Position numbers and translations under genes: made by a program. From Paenibacillus larvae subsp. larvae (GTDB lineage Bacteria; Bacillota; Bacilli; Paenibacillales; NBRC-103111), in contig NZ_CP019687.1 of assembly GCF_002003265.1 (NCBI RefSeq), positions 1,426,001 through 1,490,000 of the forward strand: a stretch of DNA of 64,000 nt, read 5' to 3'. The notes under the pieces are model-generated. The model was not told the origin of the DNA. It saw nothing but the letters and a program-made list of their open reading frames with translations, and made no database searches. This document shows positions 8,335-16,826 of this stretch, piece by piece (position 1 is the first letter of the stretch; each line of letters begins with the position of its first letter).

Positions 8335-9285
8335 TTAACTTAAAAATTTTTTACATAATTTTCTTCGCTCGAAATATTCCCTTAATTTCTGCAATCCCTC
8401 AGCCTGAGCCACCTCGTTCACGTCCTTATAACGTTTGGGAAACCCCGCAACTCCGACGCGCAAGTCCCCGCCTAGCATACGGATAACCTCTCGCTTAAGC
8501 GCCTGCCCAACGTCGTCATGATCGGACATAACGAAAATTTCCTCAATTGGGCTTCGTATAATTACAGCCGCCTTCTCCTTGTTAATCACACCTCCACCGG
8601 CAGCAACCGCAGGAACGCCCGCACTCATAAGCGTCAGCGCATCGATCTCGGCCTCCACGATCGCAGCCCGCCGGCAACGATGCCGGTAGATATAGTCGAT
8701 GCCGTATACGAGCTCCTTAATGGGACGCCCACCTTTCACGTACCAAAATTTCTTTCCGGTTACGCTGCGGTACTTGATATTGAGTAACTGCCCGTTTGGA
8801 CCAAACCACGGAATGGTAACGGCATTTTTGCTTGGACAGTACCCCGTCTGCATTTCCCGTTGGACACCTGCGGTGATACAACGGGATGCTAAATACGGAT
8901 GGTCATGGCGGTATTCCTCAAGTAGACCGACGTGGAGTACCGGCTTTCTCGGCCTTTCTGCCGATAATCTAACGCGCCTAAGGACGGGTGTTTCTTGTTG
9001 TTCGTCATTTTCGTATTTACGCCGCAAATATTCGTCTGCTTCTCTGTAAGAAACGTCCATCAGAAACGATAGAAGCTTCGTAAAATTTCCGCTGGTCCAT
9101 TCCGGGTCAGTGCCGCCAAAGTCATGCCAGCAACCGTAATAATCGGAGTCCTCCCGAAGGTCTACGAAGAATGACGGAGTATCATCATCCGTGCGAAACG
9201 GCGAACTTGCGATAAAGCTATCGACTGCTGGCCGGACGTTTCGCCAGTCAAATTGCTCTAATTCGTATAGCACATCGATATACAA
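8335..9285 (-). CDS. DNA primase with TOPRIM domain
   Basis: About 316 residues. The N-terminal part resembles the primase zinc-binding/RNA-polymerase entry region (SPFRTDDDTPSFFVD, then GCWHDFGG), without a complete visible CHC2 zinc site. The TOPRIM domain is clear: AAIVEAEIDAL with the catalytic Glu near residue 213, and VMSDHDDVGQ near 256 with the DxD pair. It would make RNA primers and work with the DnaB-like helicase next to it. TTG at 9285 has AGGAGG eight bases upstream; GTG at 9294 abuts the ribosome site and is less likely. Confidence 0.8.
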   Translation of the reverse strand: MYIDVLYELEQFDWRNVRPAVDSFIASSPFRTDDDTPSFFVDLREDSDYYGCWHDFGGTDPEWTSGNFTKLLSFLMDVSYREADEYLRRKYENDEQQETPVLRRVRLSAERPRKPVLHVGLLEEYRHDHPYLASRCITAGVQREMQTGYCPSKNAVTIPWFGPNGQLLNIKYRSVTGKKFWYVKGGRPIKELVYGIDYIYRHRCRRAAIVEAEIDALTLMSAGVPAVAAGGGVINKEKAAVIIRSPIEEIFVMSDHDDVGQALKREVIRMLGGDLRVGVAGFPKRYKDVNEVAQAEGLQKLREYFERRKLCKKFLS

Positions 9286-9297
9286 TCCGGCCACCTC

Positions 9298-10674
9298 CTA
9301 GAAAACTCCTGTAAACTGCTCCGCGGCCTCCTCGGCTTTTGGGTACTCCCGCAGGACTCCGTAATCTAGTAGTGCCACAAGGTCCAGCCGGAAGTCCTCG
9401 CCGCCATTTCGCCCCTTCTCTATGCCCAATGCGGCTATACCCTCTTTTTCTATAGAGTCAAACCCGAGCAGAACCGTTGCAATGTCTAAGAGTCGTTTGG
9501 TCGTCTTAACCTGATCGCGTTTGGGAGTCTTTAGCTCCCGCTGCTCCTCCTCGTCAAGCCGTTTCTTTTCCACGGTCACCTGGATACTGTAGAATCCGAC
9601 GACATCATTTTCCCCGACAATCCTCTCGAACCGGGAGGCCGCATACTCAGCCGCACCACCTGCCGTTTTGTTTGCGTTTCGTCCGTATACGTCGGACAAA
9701 CCGTAGAATGGGTCTAGAATTACTACGTCAACTTTAGTCGTTTGTAACTCACGCTCGAGATCATCGAGGGTTCGCGTAAGCTCGGAGCCACCTTTCCCCT
9801 GAAAGTAGAGCTTCCCGGGATAGTAGTCGGCCAGCTTGGATACGACGTCCTCAAAGTTCTCCCGGACGAAATCCTCTAGCTTTCCCGATAGAATGGCTTT
9901 GTTCGGAATCCCCAGTGGTGTCTGTGTCTCCTCGTCCTTAAAGAGCCCATCTACCGCAGTCGCAACTGAGATAAGCCGAGCCAGCCAAACGTATTCTTTG
10001 ACTTCGTAGGACTTGACGAGGACACTCGCGCCCTGCCGGAGCAGCTTATCTACAATCGCGATGAGTAGATACGTCTTCCCCCGGCCAGACTCCGCCATGA
10101 TTCCGTAGATATCCCCGCTGTAAAACCCGCCAATTTCCCGGTCTAACGCCTCAAAAGGGGTTTTCCATAGCCGGAACGATTTACCGGCTTCTCTGCGCTT
10201 ATATTCCCGTAGAAAGTCCGCGGACATTTCGTCCAGCGTACGGCCTATTTTTGTGCCGGTTCCGACGTTAAGCGTCTCCTTTATGCGGTCGGACTCCTTT
10301 GTAAACCATGCAACAAACTCATCAAACGATAGCTCCGAGAATTTCTCCTCGACTTCAGAGGTTCGCTTACCCTTTGTCGGATTGAACAAGTCGGCTACCA
10401 TTTTCTTTCCGGCACGATCCTTTAGCTCCCAAGTTAGGTACTCGTAGCTGTCCGACACGTCCGGTATATACGTCACATCAGGGCAAGCAGAGACATACGT
10501 CGCATAGCTCGGCGCGTTCCCTCCATTTTTGCTCGCATACCTGACGATAAAGTCATAGGCGGCCCACTCTGGTTCTGTTGCAAAGTGGTAACGTTCGATC
10601 CCGTACTTCTTAAGAGCCAGAACGTCGTTTGTATCCACTATTTTTGAAAGCAGTTGCTCACCGTGTACACTCAC
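9298..10674 (-). CDS. DnaB-like replicative helicase
   Basis: About 458 residues. After an N-terminal helical domain comes the RecA-like core with Walker A GIMAESGRGKTYLL near residue 195 and Walker B VDVVILDPFYG near 318, the arrangement of DnaB/SP01-type phage helicases. It would unwind the phage replication fork. The preferred GTG start (10674) is seven bases after GGGGG and overlaps the loader gene stop by four bases (GTGA). Confidence 0.8.
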   Translation of the reverse strand: MSVHGEQLLSKIVDTNDVLALKKYGIERYHFATEPEWAAYDFIVRYASKNGGNAPSYATYVSACPDVTYIPDVSDSYEYLTWELKDRAGKKMVADLFNPTKGKRTSEVEEKFSELSFDEFVAWFTKESDRIKETLNVGTGTKIGRTLDEMSADFLREYKRREAGKSFRLWKTPFEALDREIGGFYSGDIYGIMAESGRGKTYLLIAIVDKLLRQGASVLVKSYEVKEYVWLARLISVATAVDGLFKDEETQTPLGIPNKAILSGKLEDFVRENFEDVVSKLADYYPGKLYFQGKGGSELTRTLDDLERELQTTKVDVVILDPFYGLSDVYGRNANKTAGGAAEYAASRFERIVGENDVVGFYSIQVTVEKKRLDEEEQRELKTPKRDQVKTTKRLLDIATVLLGFDSIEKEGIAALGIEKGRNGGEDFRLDLVALLDYGVLREYPKAEEAAEQFTGVF

Positions 10675-11441
10675 CGTCTTAACCCCCTTTTGCTTTCGCC
10701 GACAAATATTAGTTCTGCGCACCTATCCCGTATGCGGTCGACAAGCCGAGGTGATGGCTCCCGGAATACCTCGTTTAGATCGGCCAGCGGAATATTTGAG
10801 GTATATACAGTCGGAAGGCCGGCCGTTACCCGCGTATTGATCAGCCGATGGAGGTCCCCGCGGAATGCCTCCGTAGAGTCCCGGACTCCGATATCGTCTA
10901 ATACAGCAAGCGGTACCTCCATTGCGTGCTTTTGAGCGGCGTAATACCGGGCAGATGCGGCCTCCCCGATGTGTTCAGGTATATTCCTCCGGTTGAACTC
11001 GTTGTAGTCGTTTTGCCATGCGTTTACATCGAGGAAATAGACTGGCCTTTCCAGTGGCTGCCGTCCCCGACGGAGGCTCCCGATGTAGTGACAGATAAGG
11101 TATTCCGTTGCGATTGCGCAGGCTGTCGTTGTCTTTCCGGTCCCTGTCGTATGGGAGCGCAGATACAGCGATTTGATCGGCTCGGCATCAGCCTCAAACT
11201 GACGGGGAAAGGTGCCTACGTAACTCTTCAGGAAATCGTATATCTTCGCTTGAACCTCGCGGGCCGGAGACGAGGTAAGCGTAATGAATTGGTACTCTGT
11301 CGGTATGTTCGCTGCTCCGTACCGGCCGCCCAAGCCATTATAACCATGGAGCCCGACGTAATAGGAACACATACGATTGCACAAGTCGGTGTCAGCGTTT
11401 TTGCAATGTTGCCGCAGGATGCAGTTTTTTGAATGAGACAA
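10671..11441 (-). CDS. DnaC/DnaI-like helicase loader ATPase
   Basis: This 256-residue AAA+ protein has Walker A TTGTGKTTTACA near residue 95 and Walker B PLAVLDDIGVRDS near 178. The N-terminal 30 residues have a Cys/His cluster (CILRQHCKNADTDLC, CSYY) that could bind zinc, as in DnaI-type loaders. It would load the adjacent DnaB-like helicase. Coupled by overlap to the helicase gene. Confidence 0.8.
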   Translation of the reverse strand: MSHSKNCILRQHCKNADTDLCNRMCSYYVGLHGYNGLGGRYGAANIPTEYQFITLTSSPAREVQAKIYDFLKSYVGTFPRQFEADAEPIKSLYLRSHTTGTGKTTTACAIATEYLICHYIGSLRRGRQPLERPVYFLDVNAWQNDYNEFNRRNIPEHIGEAASARYYAAQKHAMEVPLAVLDDIGVRDSTEAFRGDLHRLINTRVTAGLPTVYTSNIPLADLNEVFREPSPRLVDRIRDRCAELIFVGESKRGLRR

Positions 11442-11448
11442 CTTAAGA

Positions 11449-11715
11449 TCACCCTCCTTCTAATTCGAGCAAAAAATTATTCAACTCGACTAATCTAAGC
11501 CGGGTGTCCTCCGTCCAAAGCGATTTTATCGTCTTTTTGTAGAGGGCCGATGCATCGTACACCATCACTATCGGGTCGAATATTCCCATCTCTCGCAGAC
11601 GCTCCATGAAATTCGTTAGCTCATCATCTGACATTGGCAAGGAGGTCCATATGCCGCCTTTGCAAAATCCAATTTTAAATTGCCAAGCGTCTACGACATA
11701 GGCTTTAGTTTTCAT
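11449..11715 (-). CDS. Small phage protein, unknown
   Basis: An 88-residue ORF immediately upstream of the helicase loader, with an ATG after a GGAGGCG ribosome site. It has a short central MSDDELTNFMERLRE helix and a leucine-rich C-terminus. No family recognised; the tight packing in the operon supports it. Confidence 0.5.
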   Translation of the reverse strand: MKTKAYVVDAWQFKIGFCKGGIWTSLPMSDDELTNFMERLREMGIFDPIVMVYDASALYKKTIKSLWTEDTRLRLVELNNFLLELEGG

Positions 11716-11725
11716 ACAGCGCCTC

Positions 11726-12253
11726 CTATATGCGGATTAATTCCGAGTTAAATACACGTGCCTTTGATCGTACGAAGGACAGAAACTCCGGACCTTTTCC
11801 TTCTCGGATAAGCGTATTCAGTACCAAACTTCTCGGATCAACCCTGCCTAACGTCATTTTCCGTTTGGCTCTGTATCCCGTGACTTCTTCGAACTCGTCG
11901 AACAGTTCTTTGTAGACTCGGCTTTTTGACTCCTGCTTCCGGTTAGTCCGACATAGCTTCCAGAAATACTCAACTGCCGACCTTATGTCTAACCAAAGGG
12001 TTTCTAATTCCCTCTCTTGCCTCGGAGTTAGCCTTAATTGCGGTGTTTTCGGCTGGGCAAGACGCAATTGTATATTATCTGTTTTGGGTACGGTTCCCCT
12101 CTTGATGGCCCGTAATTTGCTTGTGTCAGCCAGTTGTTGAGTAGAAAAAATTTGTGAAACAATCGGCGCGAGTACGTTAAGCACCTCTTGATTCGTATCA
12201 AATTCGATTGCAAATTTCCCATTCCGATTTAAGACTAGCTTTGCAATTTCCAC
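11726..12253 (-). CDS. Phage protein, unknown
   Basis: A 175-residue protein starting with GTG at 12253, seven bases after AGGAGGG. The N-terminus looks beta-rich and the C-terminal two thirds are basic and helical (LTPRQERELETLWLDIRSA). No motif recognised. It could be nucleic-acid binding, judging only from charge. Confidence 0.5.
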   Translation of the reverse strand: MEIAKLVLNRNGKFAIEFDTNQEVLNVLAPIVSQIFSTQQLADTSKLRAIKRGTVPKTDNIQLRLAQPKTPQLRLTPRQERELETLWLDIRSAVEYFWKLCRTNRKQESKSRVYKELFDEFEEVTGYRAKRKMTLGRVDPRSLVLNTLIREGKGPEFLSFVRSKARVFNSELIRI

Positions 12254-12255
12254 AT

Positions 12256-12378
12256 TTAAACCCTCCTAATGATATTGAGTAGTACTTCTGCTTCTTTTAT
12301 GTTGTTTTCAATTATTTCTTGAAGTTCGTCCATTTCCAATTTCATTAGTTCCTCCACCGTCAGTTGCTTCTTCTCCAC
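12256..12378 (-). CDS. 40-residue acidic helical protein
   Basis: The GTG start at 12378 is preceded by AAGGAGG at the ideal distance, and the stop sits a few bases before the next gene. The product is almost entirely helical and acidic (LTVEELMKLEMDELQEIIEN). Such tiny acidic helices can be inhibitors or adaptors, but nothing specific can be said. Confidence 0.5.
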   Translation of the reverse strand: MEKKQLTVEELMKLEMDELQEIIENNIKEAEVLLNIIRRV

Positions 12379-12390
12379 GCCATAACCTCC

Positions 12391-13233
12391 TTACATCACC
12401 CTAACGTCATTAATATCAATCACTTCCGCTTTGCCCCTAGGCGCCCCGTCCAAGACTCGCTGCATCCCGTTAATAAACTCTTTTAGCGCGTCGAGGCTTG
12501 TTACGTAATTCTCGTAAGCTTCATCGGAAATTCCCGTAAATGATGCCTTAAACGTGGTCAGGTGGGCGTAGTTCAGGAGAAACGTCTGGACATCGTCAGC
12601 AAATTGTGCAGCTGCACCGTCAACCTCGGTATGATTCGATATCCTATCGGTGACGATACCGTCAATGTCTCCGTATTTTGCCTCATACCGTTTTAGCCGG
12701 TCGCTAACCCTAGGGTCGGGCACGTATTCCGTTTTAGGCGGCTGCTGCCGGATCGCCTCTAGCGTATCCCGGATTGCTTCGGTTCGTTCATCGGCCTCTT
12801 TCCGTGCTTTCTCCTCGGCTTTAAGTGCCGCCTTGACTTCTCGGAGTTCACGCACGGTCATGTCCTCGACCGTTTTCGTCTGACCGGTTGATGGGATTGT
12901 GTGCGGCTTGGTGCGCTCCTCTGGCGGGAGTGTTGCGATTTGATACAACATTTCAACTCCCAAATGGGAAGACGTCTTCCCACTTTCGGATAATTCGTCG
13001 GTAACTCTCACAAACATATTTGCATAACGTCGAGACATCCCCAAGTCGTTTTCACACCAAGTATTCCAACCGCCACGTTCTTCGGCGAGTTTTTCCCTTC
13101 TTACATGCTTTAATCGTCGACCAATTTCGAATATGGCCTCACCCGCAACTCGTTTATAAGCGTTTATCTCTGCCGTCAGGGTTGCGAGGTCCGACGATAA
13201 CTCCCCGGTCTGTTTTTCCGCTACCTTTGTCAT
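12391..13233 (-). CDS. DUF3102-like phage protein
   Basis: About 280 residues from ATG 13233, which follows GGAGGCG by seven bases; the upstream arginine-rich extension is not coding. The N-terminal half (EIGRRLKHVRREKLAEERGGWNTW and DLGMSRRYANMF) matches DUF3102 phage proteins, which have a helix-turn-helix-like segment. The middle is a charged coiled coil near residues 125-170. It may bind phage DNA during replication or partition, by inference. Confidence 0.6.
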   Translation of the reverse strand: MTKVAEKQTGELSSDLATLTAEINAYKRVAGEAIFEIGRRLKHVRREKLAEERGGWNTWCENDLGMSRRYANMFVRVTDELSESGKTSSHLGVEMLYQIATLPPEERTKPHTIPSTGQTKTVEDMTVRELREVKAALKAEEKARKEADERTEAIRDTLEAIRQQPPKTEYVPDPRVSDRLKRYEAKYGDIDGIVTDRISNHTEVDGAAAQFADDVQTFLLNYAHLTTFKASFTGISDEAYENYVTSLDALKEFINGMQRVLDGAPRGKAEVIDINDVRVM

Positions 13234-13249
13234 TTGTCTACGCCTCCTT

Positions 13250-13618
13250 CTAGAGCCACGATGATAGCTCCGATATATCCGTTTCCTGCTCCTCAGTCTT
13301 CTTCTCCGCCGCCAGCACCTGCGGGAGTATCCGCCCGGCCATATACGATAGTACAAACCCTGCCGTCAGGATCGGGTACTTCCGGGATGGCCGGTACTCC
13401 CGGAATGCCCGATCGAATACCTTCTGTAAGACTTCTGGTCCGTATGATTTCAGATTCCGCTTGATCACGCCCTGCTCAAATTTCCAGTTTCGCATAGGTA
13501 CGTATTCCGCGTCGTATAGTTCGCGGTTCATCTCGATAAAATAAGCATGAACGGTGCGGACGTTCCATTTCTCGATTGGAAGGTTCCGCCAGTCATCTGA
13601 CTTAATTTTCGCTACCAA
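13250..13618 (-). CDS. Phage protein, unknown
   Basis: About 122 residues if started at TTG 13618, which has GGGGGTG about ten bases upstream and overlaps the preceding gene by 17 bases; ATG at 13642 is an alternative. It is rich in Arg and Tyr in the first half and ends in an acidic tail (TEEQETDISELSSW). No family recognised. Confidence 0.5.
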   Translation of the reverse strand: MVAKIKSDDWRNLPIEKWNVRTVHAYFIEMNRELYDAEYVPMRNWKFEQGVIKRNLKSYGPEVLQKVFDRAFREYRPSRKYPILTAGFVLSYMAGRILPQVLAAEKKTEEQETDISELSSWL

Positions 13619-13979
13619 AATACCGAGGCACCCCCAACTCATGCCAATTAGTCCCGATAGTGTCGCGAACTTCGTCAGCAATTCTCTGGTATTCCGCAAG
13701 CAACTGGCCCAAGCTACCTACGGCACTACCTCGGTTATTACCCTCTCGGATAATGACGTCTTCTATCGCTGCCATTAGTCCGAATTGGCCTAACTTGTAG
13801 TAACCGGAATCCCGCCAAGTCTCCCGCGGTTCGGGTGACTTTCCGTTTTTCTTAAGGCCCTCCCAGTTCGGGGACCTCGTTGGATCAGTGAATCTTCGTT
13901 CCATGATAATAAAGTTCCGATCGTCCGCTCGAAGGCGGAAGTTTTCGGTCAGGCGGATGTCGATCTTTTTACTCGCCAT
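13602..13979 (-). CDS. Phage protein, unknown
   Basis: A 125-residue protein with ATG after AAAGGAGG. The middle contains ETWRDSGYYKLGQFGLMAA and a helical C-terminal half. This looks like a small structured phage protein of unknown role. It overlaps the following gene, suggesting coupled translation. Confidence 0.55.
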   Translation of the reverse strand: MASKKIDIRLTENFRLRADDRNFIIMERRFTDPTRSPNWEGLKKNGKSPEPRETWRDSGYYKLGQFGLMAAIEDVIIREGNNRGSAVGSLGQLLAEYQRIADEVRDTIGTNWHELGVPRYFGSEN

Positions 13980-14036
13980 TTTAACGGCCTCCTTTCGGGA
14001 AATTATCGATTTTCTCGCTGAGGTGGACGGATAATA

Positions 14037-14525
14037 CTAACGGTTAGTAAATCGTCTAATTCCTCGGTAATTTTCGTTCTGTTTCTGTACCCAGTTGATA
14101 TACTCGGGTCTGATTTTAAAAAACACGTAAATCAACTCGGGAGTAACTTCGTATACGTGCTCACCACACGCACATGTCGGGTCAGCGGCCAGTATCTCGA
14201 GGTCTACGGGTGTCGCCGAAAAACAGATTGGGCAGCGTACTTCGAAATGTGAGGTGACTTTTCCACGGTTGACAAGTTGAAATAATCTTTCAGCAGTAAC
14301 GTGCAGAGGAAGTCCTAAAGCGGTCGCAACATCCTTAGGAGAAAACGTATAAACCTTCTGTATAGTCGCTTCTTCTACCCAGTCGTCAATGTCCCAGATA
14401 TCTTCCAAGCCGTACGCCTCCTTTAGGCCGCCCGTCGCGTCCGTTTGTTTTGCCTTCTTCGAATAACCTTTCAGGTTCTTCTCAAATCGATGCATCAATA
14501 TATGTTTAGGTATATATTTTGGCAT
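14037..14525 (-). CDS. Phage protein with zinc-ribbon
   Basis: The 162-residue protein has a basic N-terminus, a helix-turn-helix-like middle (FSPKDVATALGLPLHVTAER) and a zinc-ribbon (CPIC near residue 98, CACG near 117). The combination suggests DNA binding. It is the first gene after the repeat cluster at 14543-14650, so it may be transcribed or regulated from there. Confidence 0.6.
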   Translation of the reverse strand: MPKYIPKHILMHRFEKNLKGYSKKAKQTDATGGLKEAYGLEDIWDIDDWVEEATIQKVYTFSPKDVATALGLPLHVTAERLFQLVNRGKVTSHFEVRCPICFSATPVDLEILAADPTCACGEHVYEVTPELIYVFFKIRPEYINWVQKQNENYRGIRRFTNR

Positions 14526-14542
14526 CGACCGCGAGGAACGAA

Positions 14543-14650
14543 GTGACGCAGCGTAATGTTTATGGTTCTAGTTAATATAGTTCTTGTTTATATAGTTCTT
14601 CTTAGTGTGACGTCGGCCACGTGACGCCCGCTACGTGACGTTTGCGTCAC
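14543..14650. repeat. Iteron-like cluster: GTGACG repeats and TATAGTTCTT repeats
   Basis: GTGACG occurs at 14543, 14607, 14621 and 14635; the last three are exactly 14 bases apart. CGTCAC, its inverse, is at 14645-14650. TATAGTTCTT occurs at 14576 and 14591, 15 bases apart, with a degenerate copy just before. The stretch lies between the helix-turn-helix gene at 14647 and the next gene of the leftward operon. Phased short repeats like this are typical of initiator-binding sites in phage or plasmid origins, or of operators. Function is inferred. Confidence 0.55.
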
Positions 14651-15048
14651 TTACGGTCGCCATCGAAGATTCCGAGGTTACTAACGGGCAGAATCGTATA
14701 TATCGTATTTGCCCACGCTTGCGTCTGCGGGTCCCTCGTTCTCTTTACCTCGATCAAGTTCCGCCCCTTCCATTTGTATTTTCGAAGGGAACGTATCCTA
14801 CGGGTTGCACTCTCCCGGGAAATCCCGAGTGACTTTGCGATCATCTCCTGCGTGGGGTAGCATTCGCCCTTTTCGTTCATATATGACGCCAGTACGATTA
14901 GCGTTTGCAGCCGTTCGGGACCGATATCTGCGACCATGCCCGAACGCACCGCCTCCACATAAAACTTTATGAAAATCCGCGTTTCCGTCTGGCCGGATGT
15001 AATCGAGTATTCCGTCTGACTTTCGACCGACATTAAATTGTTGTTCAA
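14647..15048 (-). CDS. Helix-turn-helix phage replication protein
   Basis: This 133-residue protein has a winged-helix segment (PTQEMIAKSLGISRESATRRI near residues 70-90) followed by a wing-like KWKGRNLIEV. Such proteins open many Firmicute phage replication modules as origin-binding proteins. The TTG start follows GGAGGCG by eight bases. The GTGACG repeat cluster begins at its 3' end, which would suit an initiator binding next to or within its own gene. Confidence 0.6.
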   Translation of the reverse strand: MNNNLMSVESQTEYSITSGQTETRIFIKFYVEAVRSGMVADIGPERLQTLIVLASYMNEKGECYPTQEMIAKSLGISRESATRRIRSLRKYKWKGRNLIEVKRTRDPQTQAWANTIYTILPVSNLGIFDGDRK

Positions 15049-15052
15049 AGCC

Positions 15053-15220
15053 TTATCGCCTCCCTTCGCTAAGGATTCGGGATGTCGTTTCGCGGATCGT
15101 TTCCTGCGCCCGGCAGTCCGCGACCATGCGTAGTACTTCGCGGCCTTTCATTATGCCGGTTGCGTAGACTACGCCGGATGTCTTTCCGGCGGATTCCCGG
15201 AGCATTGTCGATAGATTCAT
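15053..15220 (-). CDS. 55-residue phage protein
   Basis: ATG 15220 follows GGGAGG by six bases and overlaps the upstream stop (ATGA). The product is basic and helical (MKGREVLRMVADCRAQETI). No family recognised. Overlap with neighbours on both sides supports it being translated. Confidence 0.5.
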   Translation of the reverse strand: MNLSTMLRESAGKTSGVVYATGIMKGREVLRMVADCRAQETIRETTSRILSEGRR

Positions 15221-15393
15221 TCGGAATACCTCCCGTCTAGTTCTTCGTTAAGAGCGAGTAAAATCTTTTTAATTTCGTTAATTTTAGTGTTGTCGTCGGC
15301 TAGTTGTGATTCGACGATGCCCTCGATCCTGCCGACTATATACGGAAACAAATTTATAAGGTCCATTTCCGCTAACCTTTGCCATCGACTCAT
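15217..15393 (-). CDS. 58-residue phage protein
   Basis: ATG 15393 is preceded by AAAGGAG. The product (MSRWQRLAEMDLINLF and a helical remainder) is amphipathic and acidic toward the end. It is coupled by overlap to the next small gene. Unknown function. Confidence 0.5.
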   Translation of the reverse strand: MSRWQRLAEMDLINLFPYIVGRIEGIVESQLADDNTKINEIKKILLALNEELDGRYSE

Positions 15394-15414
15394 GCGATTA
15401 CTCCTTTCTTCTTT

Positions 15415-16041
15415 TTAGTTATCGAACCAGAAAACGATACGAACACTTTCCAAATCACCGTCAGCCAACTCTATTAACTTTGGGATAGACCAAGTGTAAA
15501 AGGTATCAACGCAGTCCTTAAGCGTCTCTGTCCACTGTATGTGTTTGTATGGCTTTCCCCAACTACGCTGTTCAAAGTGCCACCACGTCGGAACGCCGTT
15601 TTCCAAAAACTCCGAGTATTGCTCGTCATCAACAAAGCCTTCAAACTTAATCTTTTGATTCCAATCAAACTCGGATAGCTCCTTTGCGGTTAACCAAGAA
15701 TGATCATGACCCCAGTACCATTCATTTTCTTGTTCGTATACTACCCTTGACATATCGGAAGGGAGTCCCCGCGGTGTTGATATCGGCGTTATCCTGTCAT
15801 AGTTTCGGACATTAGCAAGAGCGGCATAGAGGCGATAGTTTCTAGGAATGTTGACAAAATCACACGTTCCCTCTTTCTCTTCTTTAATCCAATCCTCTAG
15901 CCATAATGTATCCGCCCCACGTTCTTTGGCTTTCTGCAACGTTGAGCAAAGATCTTGGATTCTCGGTTCATTAATCCCCTTTAACACCTTCCAAGCCCCG
16001 TTGACCTTCTTCTCAACAAACAGATGAATATCGCATCCCAT
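15415..16041 (-). CDS. Phage protein of the MGCDIH family
   Basis: A 208-residue protein that begins MGCDIHLFVEKK and has a Trp/His-rich centre (WYWGHDHSW, WWHFEQRSWG). Proteins with this N-terminus recur across phages and are conserved but uncharacterised. It is the first gene of the left-reading early run after the switch region. Function unknown. Confidence 0.6.
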   Translation of the reverse strand: MGCDIHLFVEKKVNGAWKVLKGINEPRIQDLCSTLQKAKERGADTLWLEDWIKEEKEGTCDFVNIPRNYRLYAALANVRNYDRITPISTPRGLPSDMSRVVYEQENEWYWGHDHSWLTAKELSEFDWNQKIKFEGFVDDEQYSEFLENGVPTWWHFEQRSWGKPYKHIQWTETLKDCVDTFYTWSIPKLIELADGDLESVRIVFWFDN

Positions 16042-16166
16042 TTACATTCCTCCAATTTTTAATTTTATTTACTTGTGCCAGCCGGCTGTTCCCTACACCT
16101 CTTCCAATAAATCCCGTTTCCTGATAATATAGGTTTATAATCTTTATATAGAAAGGAGGCCACTGT

Positions 16167-16417
16167 ATGATTGAGATAGCGTCTAAGGTATTGGCCGCAT
16201 TAGATGAAATAAAGAACGCCAGTATCGCCGATCCCGAACAAGCGATAACGATTTGTTACAAACTCTAAATAGTCATTTTAGGATTAAGATTGATAAGGAA
16301 GAATTCAGTCGTTTAATACCCGCGCTCAGTGATTTACATAAAATTACTTGCGAACCTTTAACTATATCTTATAACCCTGACCTTCCTACTTCCGATACTT
16401 ATCTAATTACCCTGTAA
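16167..16417 (+). pseudogene. Frameshifted small rightward ORF
   Basis: ATG 16167 follows AAAGGAGG and opens a frame of 33 codons (MIEIASKVLAALDEI) that stops at about 16268. The adjacent frame then stays open to TAA 16415-16417 (NSHFRIKIDKEEFSRL, then LTISYNPDLPTSDTY), which looks like the natural continuation after a one-base change near 16240. It is opposite in direction to all surrounding early genes. No family recognised. Confidence 0.45.
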
Positions 16418-16489
16418 AGCACTCCTTCACGTTTGATTAACGGGCCATACCCGGCGGCTGTAATTTTATTCATTTTCGTGATCATCCTT

Positions 16490-16780
16490 TCATAAACGAT
16501 AATTCCGTTCCTCTTGCTCGCGGACCCATCGATCCAGACTGACGGTACTAAACAGGTACCGCGGTTTCTTGCTGCCTTCCGAGCCGATTATCCGATGTGG
16601 GATTCGTTTTTCTCGGCATAGTTGGCGTAGAGTGTATTCAGATATTCGTAGATACTCACACGCTTCCGTAAAAGTCAGTGTGCGACCTGTTGCGGCGGAT
16701 AGTCGTTCGAGAATACGTTTCTCGGCTTCCGCTACTTGAGCCGCTATAATGTCGACGATTGCTTTTTCTACAGCGGTCAT
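16490..16780 (-). CDS. Excisionase/AlpA-like DNA-binding protein
   Basis: The 96-residue protein carries a winged helix-turn-helix of the excisionase/MerR-like type (TFTEACEYLRISEYTLRQLC, then PHRIIGSEGSKKPRYLF). Its place between the Cro-like gene and the early operon fits an excisionase or early regulator. An operator (16811-16825) lies just upstream, so the phage repressor probably controls it. Confidence 0.65.
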   Translation of the reverse strand: MTAVEKAIVDIIAAQVAEAEKRILERLSAATGRTLTFTEACEYLRISEYTLRQLCREKRIPHRIIGSEGSKKPRYLFSTVSLDRWVREQEERNYRL

Positions 16781-16810
16781 GATGCCTCAAACTCCTTTCC
16801 CTAAGCGTTT

Positions 16811-16825
16811 ATGATTATAAATCAT
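16811..16825. promoter_or_regulatory. Operator O1 of the prophage switch
   Basis: The 15-base palindrome ATGATTATAAATCAT sits between the Cro-like gene and the excisionase-like gene. It matches three sites in the main switch region (half-site ATGAT...ATCAT), so it is a probable repressor-binding site controlling leftward early transcription. Confidence 0.6.
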
Positions 16826-16826
16826 G

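Noticed and set aside
13234-13356. Arginine-rich N-terminal extension of the DUF3102-like protein
   Set aside because: It is the out-of-frame end of the upstream gene; ATG 13233 has the ribosome site.
14543-14650. CRISPR array
   Set aside because: Repeat units are 6-10 bases with 14-15 base periods, far too short for CRISPR; no cas genes.
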